DNA of 64,000 bases from Mnemiopsis leidyi (taxonomy: Eukaryota > Ctenophora > Tentaculata > Lobata > Bolinopsidae): NCBI GenBank assembly GCA_000226015.1, contig JH154878.1, forward strand, positions 157,249-221,248, written 5' to 3'. Under the pieces are notes generated by a model that worked only from the letters and a program-made list of their open reading frames with translations, searched no databases and was not told the origin of the DNA. Positions 60,101 through 64,000 of the stretch are shown piece after piece (position 1 is the first letter of the stretch; each line of letters opens with the position of its first letter). The translations under genes were made by a program, and so were the position numbers.

Positions 60101-63013
60101 GTCAAAAAGCCAAACTTTCTCAGTTAATCGATCAAATCAACAACCTTTAATACGACTAAATTGGTGTAACTCTATAATCATTGTTTTAGCTTAAGAGAGT
60201 GCAAATACTTTCAAGGGGCTGAAATTGTGATATCGGGAATCACTAGAAAACGACAACGAAATCCACACCACTTTTCTTAATGTGTTTCCAATAACTTCGT
60301 TCAAGATCGGGACTGGCGGTGCCTGGATCCCAGCTCCTAGAAGTAATAAGTGTGCGCTCTTTTCAGAAGTCGCAAAAAAGCACGACAATCTATAAAACAG
60401 TGATGCTATGAAAATGTTTTATTCCATTTTCACATTATTCCCCCATAGAAAATTGGCTTAATTGTTTAAAGTATGAAATGGTCCGGTTCGAAATCGGTCT
60501 GCAAATTAGTTCTTATCAAGGTTGAAGATGAATTAATAAAATAGAAAGAATTGTGGGCTCGTCCTGAAAAGTTGAAAAGAGCGGTGACCTAACAAGCTCG
60601 GACAAATATCAAATAACATGAATCAAAAGGGTGGCAGACGTAAAAGTATTTAGAAGATGCTTATTTGTCAGTCTTTTAATTACAACAATTGCCCCTTCAA
60701 TACTTGCAGCATATTTTTCAGCTATGTTCTGAACCAGGCGAAGGAAAATACTTTTTCACGATTATCAAACCTAGATATCAATCAATCCGGCTTAAACCAA
60801 AAACTAATTAGAAATTTACCGTCCACCAATTAAGTAATTTGAGGATGAGAACTGGGTCCTTAGTTCCCGCTGCTGGCCGTTCATCAATTTGCGATTTGTA
60901 GGAGGGTGTAAATTTGAGGCTGAGAATCAAGATAAGGACTTAGATGTTTAATGTAATAATTGACTACACAATTAAGCCATGATGATGTTAAATGTTGTTT
61001 ACACCTTCTAAGAAAGAAACGAAAGATAACGGTATTTCGGCAATCGTCTACGCTAAGACTTCTGATTGTTAAGTTATTTGACAGATGGTATTTGATTAAT
61101 TAAATAATTTGCAATGACCTCCGCATTTCTCGTAGATGAATCATCTAGATTCATTTCAGTGGGTGGGTATAGTCACTGAATAATCGAAATTCACATTAGC
61201 ATTTTTGTCTTCCGCATTAGAATCATTTGAGCATTTAGTTTAGTAATAAATAGTCTAAGAACTATGTCAAAAAATGACCAGCTACCAGAAAATGTAAAAA
61301 AGTATAACATTTGATCGCACAAAATGACAACATTAAATGGGAAAAGGCAGAGTTGTGGCGCCTCGAACCCGCCCCTGAACTGATAAAGTGATAAGATATG
61401 ACAGTTTTAACAGACAGTAGCGTCAGTGGCACGTGCCGAACTAAAACTGTCCGCTCCGTAGGTTAGATATTTTCCGGTAATTTGAAACTCAGAGCTTTAT
61501 GCACAAACATGGTGCACCGTAATGACTAATATCTGTTTGAAGCTACCCCAAATAAATGAATCAGTTCCTTCAAATAAGCTATAATAGTAGTCCTATAGCT
61601 AGCAAGGTCTAAAATTTGATACTCATACATATTACTGAATCACGAATCATAACGGCAAATCTATCGAATTCTGTAGAGACTGAAAAAGATGGTCCACTCA
61701 TCTTGGTGTCTGCTGACAAACTTCAAGATACTACAGAGATCAGTAGGTGGGATATAGCAAATGTATTGTAGGGCGTGTGAATTATATTTTCGACTAGCAT
61801 GCCCGAGTATTCTAATCTACATTTTGTCAGCTGGGTGGCTGGTCTGGTGTAGCTATAAATAGCCACCCTGACGTTGTTAAGTCCAGTACGCTGCACGGGT
61901 AGAGCGATGATGTAGTGTGCAGAAAGGTTTTGCATAGTGCGAGGTTTTGTGGAATGTGTTGTGATGTAAGACTATCGGGTGAACGTGAAACGTATCGGGA
62001 ATCCAATTTGAGATTGGGTGGAGCCAGTCACAGAGCTGCGTTCTCGCGGCTGGTCGACTGCGTGGGGCTGGTCTCAGAATTAACTCGGGCGAGTGATGGC
62101 TTTTTTGGTAGAGCGTATGAAATATAGGAGTTGTCTTGGGCTCAGCGTCGTGGAATTGTTCGAATTCATCAGGTTAAGTTTGGGACTAATTTTGGGACTT
62201 GATATTGAGCTCATTGAATACTGATTATTCCTCAAATTTCGAGTAGACGAATATAGAAAGGAAATAGAATAGAACTGTAATAAGTCAAAGAACAAAATTT
62301 CTAGAGTTTGTGAAAGTAAGCAATTTCAATCTTTCTCGATACATTATATTTATATAGAGAGCATGCTTGGAAAGTATATAACTGTAGAAGCATTTAATTT
62401 CTTGAAAAGTTATATTAGGATATAATAGTATAATCATTCAATCAACGTCGGATGTGCGTTCTGACTAATTCTTTGTCTCAAACAAAGCATGAATGAAAAA
62501 ATGATTTCAATAGGACAACTGTACAGTTTAATTCATTTATAATCGTAAGTCTCCAGACTGGCAGCTGGCTATTTAGTAATAATACTGAATACTGATAAAT
62601 TTCATTTAACTTAAATGGTAGATCACTATGAGATATAGTTGTAGATATTACAAATGATACTTTCAACACTGCTAGTAATCTATTATATACTGAAATAATT
62701 TGAGGCAATGTTGTAAAAATCAGTAAACCTTAAAGTAAACATTATAATTCTGGGATGGCAAGTGCCTCAGCATGGCTCCATAAAGTAGGTTCAACTGTTC
62801 TGGTATGTATAAATTCTTTAATTTTTTCCCACCGTCATCTTTTTATACCAATTTTTATTATCATTATTAATGATTCTAAAGACTGTATATAAATGGTATG
62901 ATACAGTTGCAAATACCAAATTTTTGCATTAATTTAGAAAAATAAGATTAAGCCAAAAACCTTACTTTTACCACATTTATGGTCATTTGTAACAAGCTAT
63001 AGAGGTTACCTAC
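49216..63013. other. Long stretch without a confident gene
   Basis: No repeat arrays and no frames longer than about 90 codons. Segments that look slightly coding: minus 55259-55073 (MSERAGVSTNNSCSFSQH start, donor GTATGT), with a phase-compatible 33-nt segment at 53466-53434 after a ctatttcctccttctcaag acceptor; plus 56143-56277 (MEFNRSKIRIFDENSSEAKS, 44 codons); minus 57031-57112 (ESAEEIEAASSDDSAAALAR). Each is open on the other strand or lacks partners, so none is called. Small direct repeats occur at 58118-58140 and 59410-59480. Confidence 0.4.
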
Positions 63014-63414
63014 CTCATCACTTGAGAAAGCAATGTTGGAATTGATTGACACTGCTCTGAGCATGTTGATAGTTACGCCGTCGATCTGGGATACCTCAAT
63101 TCTCGGTCTAAAAATATGTAAATATATCATTACTTAGTATCTCTTATCTGAGAACTATAGCTGCATTAAATACACTTGCGTTTACATTGAAATTGTATTG
63201 AGTTTACTCCATGTTCATGATGCTCGATAGAATTCGAAAAAAGGGCAAGCTAACCAACAAAATGTCTTACCTCTGCTTAAATAAAATCCGAAATACACTA
63301 CTAATCTGAAATCTTAAACCAAAGTGAAAATGTCGCTTACCTAACCCTTGAGACAAATGTTGGTTTTGGTGAATTGTTCTTCGCCTTGCTACGGCCTGTA
63401 ATAGGCGACTTCAT
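63014..63414 (-). CDS. First two coding exons of an unrecognised gene (partial)
   Basis: Exon 63414-63341 starts MKSPITGRSKAKNNSPKPTF and ends in phase 2 at GTAAGC. Exon 63107-63014 (acceptor tatttttag) continues PRIEVSQIDGVTINMLRAVS and ends SSDE in phase 0 at GTAGGT. The two junctions agree and give 56 residues: a basic, Ser/Pro-rich start, then an ordered-looking segment. The following exons are not identified. They may lie to the left, perhaps in the weak chain at 44-54 kb. No family is recognised. Confidence 0.5.
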
Positions 63415-64000
63415 TGCCACAATCAAAGCACTAAGCACGACAAGATATACAAACTTATCAAAGGTATGTTAAATTCAAGGACAATTAATGTGACAGGTAA
63501 GAGGGAAAATCACACAATTTATGACACGGAAATTGCGTAGACCTGGAATGTGCTGTAATACCGACCAATCGGATCTAATCAGGACAGACAAATCGGACAA
63601 TGGTAATTACATTTCTGACAAAAACAAGGTTGTCTGTGCTCCCGTAAACTAATTGACTCACGCCTTACGGCTAGATTAGTCTTTGTAAAGAGAGATTTTG
63701 TGGAGGAGTTTTAAAAGAAAGTGATATCTACTTGAGGGTGACTGGAACTGGGAGTAGCACTACGTCAGTGTGTCACAAAACGGAAAGAGAGGCGACACTC
63801 CAAAGCCTCAAAGGCTCAAAAGGTGACTACCATTTTGCAGAATCCACCCAAGTGTAACGCTAAACGAACCTTTCAACATTAATAAGCTAATAATCTTCGA
63901 AAATAGCAAGTTTTCCAGCCACACGACCCTAGAAAAGTGCTCGATGTCACTGACATTTAATAACCGCAGTAAGAGTTACGAACATGGTTTGAGAGTATTC
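63415..64000. other. Upstream region of the 63414 gene, nothing else recognised
   Basis: Probable promoter and 5' UTR of the minus-strand gene starting at 63414. Somewhat GC-richer near 63740-63850, but no defined element. Confidence 0.4.

Overview
This is nuclear DNA from an invertebrate animal. The genes are split by short AT-rich GT-AG introns, and the proteins are metazoan families: an organic-anion transporter, an adhesion GPCR, a mucolipin channel and a septin. Non-autonomous DNA transposons, one tRNA-derived SINE and minisatellites lie between and inside the genes. I cannot name the phylum from sequence alone. Two assembly gaps are present (30311-30320 and 43165-43178). Every multi-exon gene I could model is on the minus strand. 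I built the models by joining exons through splice sites and checking codon phase at each junction.

Layout. 372-3756: first five coding exons of an SLCO/OATP transporter that runs off the left edge. Its GC-rich upstream region (about 4130-4210) holds a perfect RFX X-box. 5042-9029: two exons, of one or two unrecognised genes; one encodes an array of RRxS kinase-type motifs. 13178-18408: a three-exon adhesion GPCR of 1572 aa with pentraxin/LamG-like, hormone-receptor and 7TM regions and an atypical GPS. 18902-24983: a complete 15-exon mucolipin (TRPML) gene of 599 aa. 26756-27025: on the plus strand, a small secreted peptide with a CX3C-X18-CX3C pattern. 27370-28593: an unrecognised 407-aa disordered protein. 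33548-38293: nine septin exons with all G motifs and a coiled-coil tail. 38300-63000: mostly non-coding or degenerate sequence with a foldback element, minisatellites and weak candidate micro-exons. 63014-63414: the first two coding exons of an unrecognised gene that may continue far to the left.

The most unusual observation is in the mucolipin gene. The 3' end of one exon together with its 5' splice site has been copied about ten times in tandem into the downstream intron, giving a row of decoy splice donors. The septin gene also has a minisatellite starting within a few bases of a 5' splice site. Other points of interest are a DNA transposon carrying two perfect CRE palindromes just upstream of the mucolipin gene, a septin with a Glu in place of the G3 Asp, and the X-box upstream of the transporter.

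The genes do not form an obvious pathway. They are neighbours on one strand, not an operon. Gene models for the four recognised families are firm because many independent exon phases agree. Candidate exons in 44-57 kb are weak, and I give them low confidence.
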